Shown here in pieces: positions 63,426 to 64,000 of a DNA stretch of 64,000 nucleotides (position 1 is the first letter of the stretch; each line of letters begins with the position of its first letter). The position numbers and the translations under genes were made by a program. The stretch is from Roseovarius gahaiensis (GTDB taxonomy: Bacteria; Pseudomonadota; Alphaproteobacteria; Rhodobacterales; Rhodobacteraceae). The DNA lies in contig NZ_JAAORB010000001.1 of the NCBI RefSeq assembly GCF_011601345.1, positions 62,001-126,000 of the forward strand, given 5' to 3'. The notes beneath the pieces are model-generated. The model had not been told where the DNA came from and did not search any database. It saw nothing but the letters and a program-made list of their open reading frames with translations.

Positions 63426-64000
63426 ATGGATGTACAATGGGACGATCTGCGAGTGTTTCTGGCCGTGGCCCGCGCCGAGAGCTTATCGGGCGCGGGGCGG
63501 ATGCTGCGGATTGATCCGGCCACCGTGGGCCGCCGCATTGCCCGGCTTGAAACCGATCTGGGCGCGCCGCTGTTTGCCAAATCGCCCATGGGTTATGCGC
63601 TGAGTGACGCAGGCCAACGCCTGATGTCGCACGCCGTGCGCGTCGAACAGGCGGTTGAAGGTGTGGCCGAGGAAATGGCTGGGCAATCGGGCGGGCTGAC
63701 CGGACAGATCCGCATCGGCGCGCCGGATGGGGCGGCAAATTTCGTGCTGCCACAGGTGTGCGCCCGGATCGCGCGCGATAATCCCGATCTTGAGATTCAA
63801 ATCGTTGCGTTGCCGCGTGTGTTCAACCTGACCCGGCGCGAGGCGGATATGGTTGTCGCGGTCAGCCCGCCCACGGCCGGGCGGCTGAGCGTGCAAAAGA
63901 TTACCGACTATCACCTGCATCTAGCGGCACACCGGTCGTATCTGCGCCAGCACGATCCGATCACGCAATTGTCCGATCTCAAAGGTCACCGGTTGGTCGG
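63426..64000 (+). CDS. LysR-family transcriptional regulator, C-terminus beyond the window
   Basis: The protein is open from ATG 63426 to the window end (191 complete codons). The N-terminal winged helix-turn-helix is clear: DDLRVFLAVARAESLSGAG, DPATVGRRIARLETDLGAPL and LSDAGQRLMSHA. The effector-binding domain starts at about residue 95 (GQIRIGAPDGAANFVL). It is divergent from mmsA, so control of valine/methylmalonate semialdehyde metabolism is likely. The effector is unknown. The family length is about 300, so roughly 100 residues are missing. Confidence 0.93.
   Translation, partial: MDVQWDDLRVFLAVARAESLSGAGRMLRIDPATVGRRIARLETDLGAPLFAKSPMGYALSDAGQRLMSHAVRVEQAVEGVAEEMAGQSGGLTGQIRIGAPDGAANFVLPQVCARIARDNPDLEIQIVALPRVFNLTRREADMVVAVSPPTAGRLSVQKITDYHLHLAAHRSYLRQHDPITQLSDLKGHRLV

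Overview
The window looks like chromosomal DNA of an alphaproteobacterium, most likely Rhodobacterales (Roseobacter group). The reasons are GC-rich coding sequence, a 14-gene nuo operon interrupted by small accessory genes and followed by birA-coaX-rnj, a GTTC-N7-GTTC SOS box in front of uvrA, branched-chain amino acid degradation clusters, and a dispersed intergenic repeat ending in GAACAATGAAG. No rRNA, tRNA, IS element, prophage or CRISPR array was seen. Genes are packed tightly, often with 1-11 base overlaps, and no gene-free stretch exceeds 300 bases.

Layout. 1-4644: the start of moaA, a lipoprotein, glmS-glmU for UDP-GlcNAc synthesis, and a gph-type phosphatase. 4797-5990: a DegT-type aminotransferase. 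6138-17248: a leucine/isovalerate catabolic (liu) cluster with ivd, an acyl-CoA synthetase, the two methylcrotonyl-CoA carboxylase subunits, HMG-CoA lyase and a methylglutaconyl-CoA hydratase. It has a strong-looking promoter abutted by a palindromic operator. It also carries non-pathway genes (a GST, a nitronate monooxygenase) and, on the opposite strand, an ompW gene broken by one in-frame amber codon. 17514-35633: nuoA-N encoding respiratory complex I, with eight interposed genes, three of them predicted lipoproteins. NuoE has a long C-terminal extension whose last 80 residues are duplicated at the end of the next gene product. 35739-38963: birA, coaX, rnj. 39084-43703: a DEAD-box helicase, a glycosyltransferase, and a bactofilin/M23 peptidase pair.

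43900-51723: a DUF455 protein, a Bcp peroxiredoxin, a large AsmA/DUF3971-type envelope protein, queA, an MFS transporter and a DUF924 protein. 51961-57282: dihydrolipoyl dehydrogenase, a methyltransferase-like protein, uvrA with its SOS box, and a DUF2892 membrane protein. 57355-64000: a valine catabolic cluster (mmsB, 3-hydroxyisobutyryl-CoA hydrolase, isobutyryl-CoA dehydrogenase, mmsA) with a YbdK-type ligase inside it, and a divergent LysR regulator cut by the window end.

Together the genes cover central energy metabolism (complex I, Lpd), two branched-chain amino acid oxidation routes that feed acyl-CoA and NADH into it, cell-wall precursor synthesis and morphogenesis, and DNA/RNA maintenance. 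I found no clear undescribed multi-gene system. The items most worth following are the repeat family, which may supply the start codon of birA, the shared helix-hairpin-helix module of NuoE and its neighbour, the nonsense-interrupted ompW that keeps an FNR-like site, and the promoter-operator of the leucine cluster.
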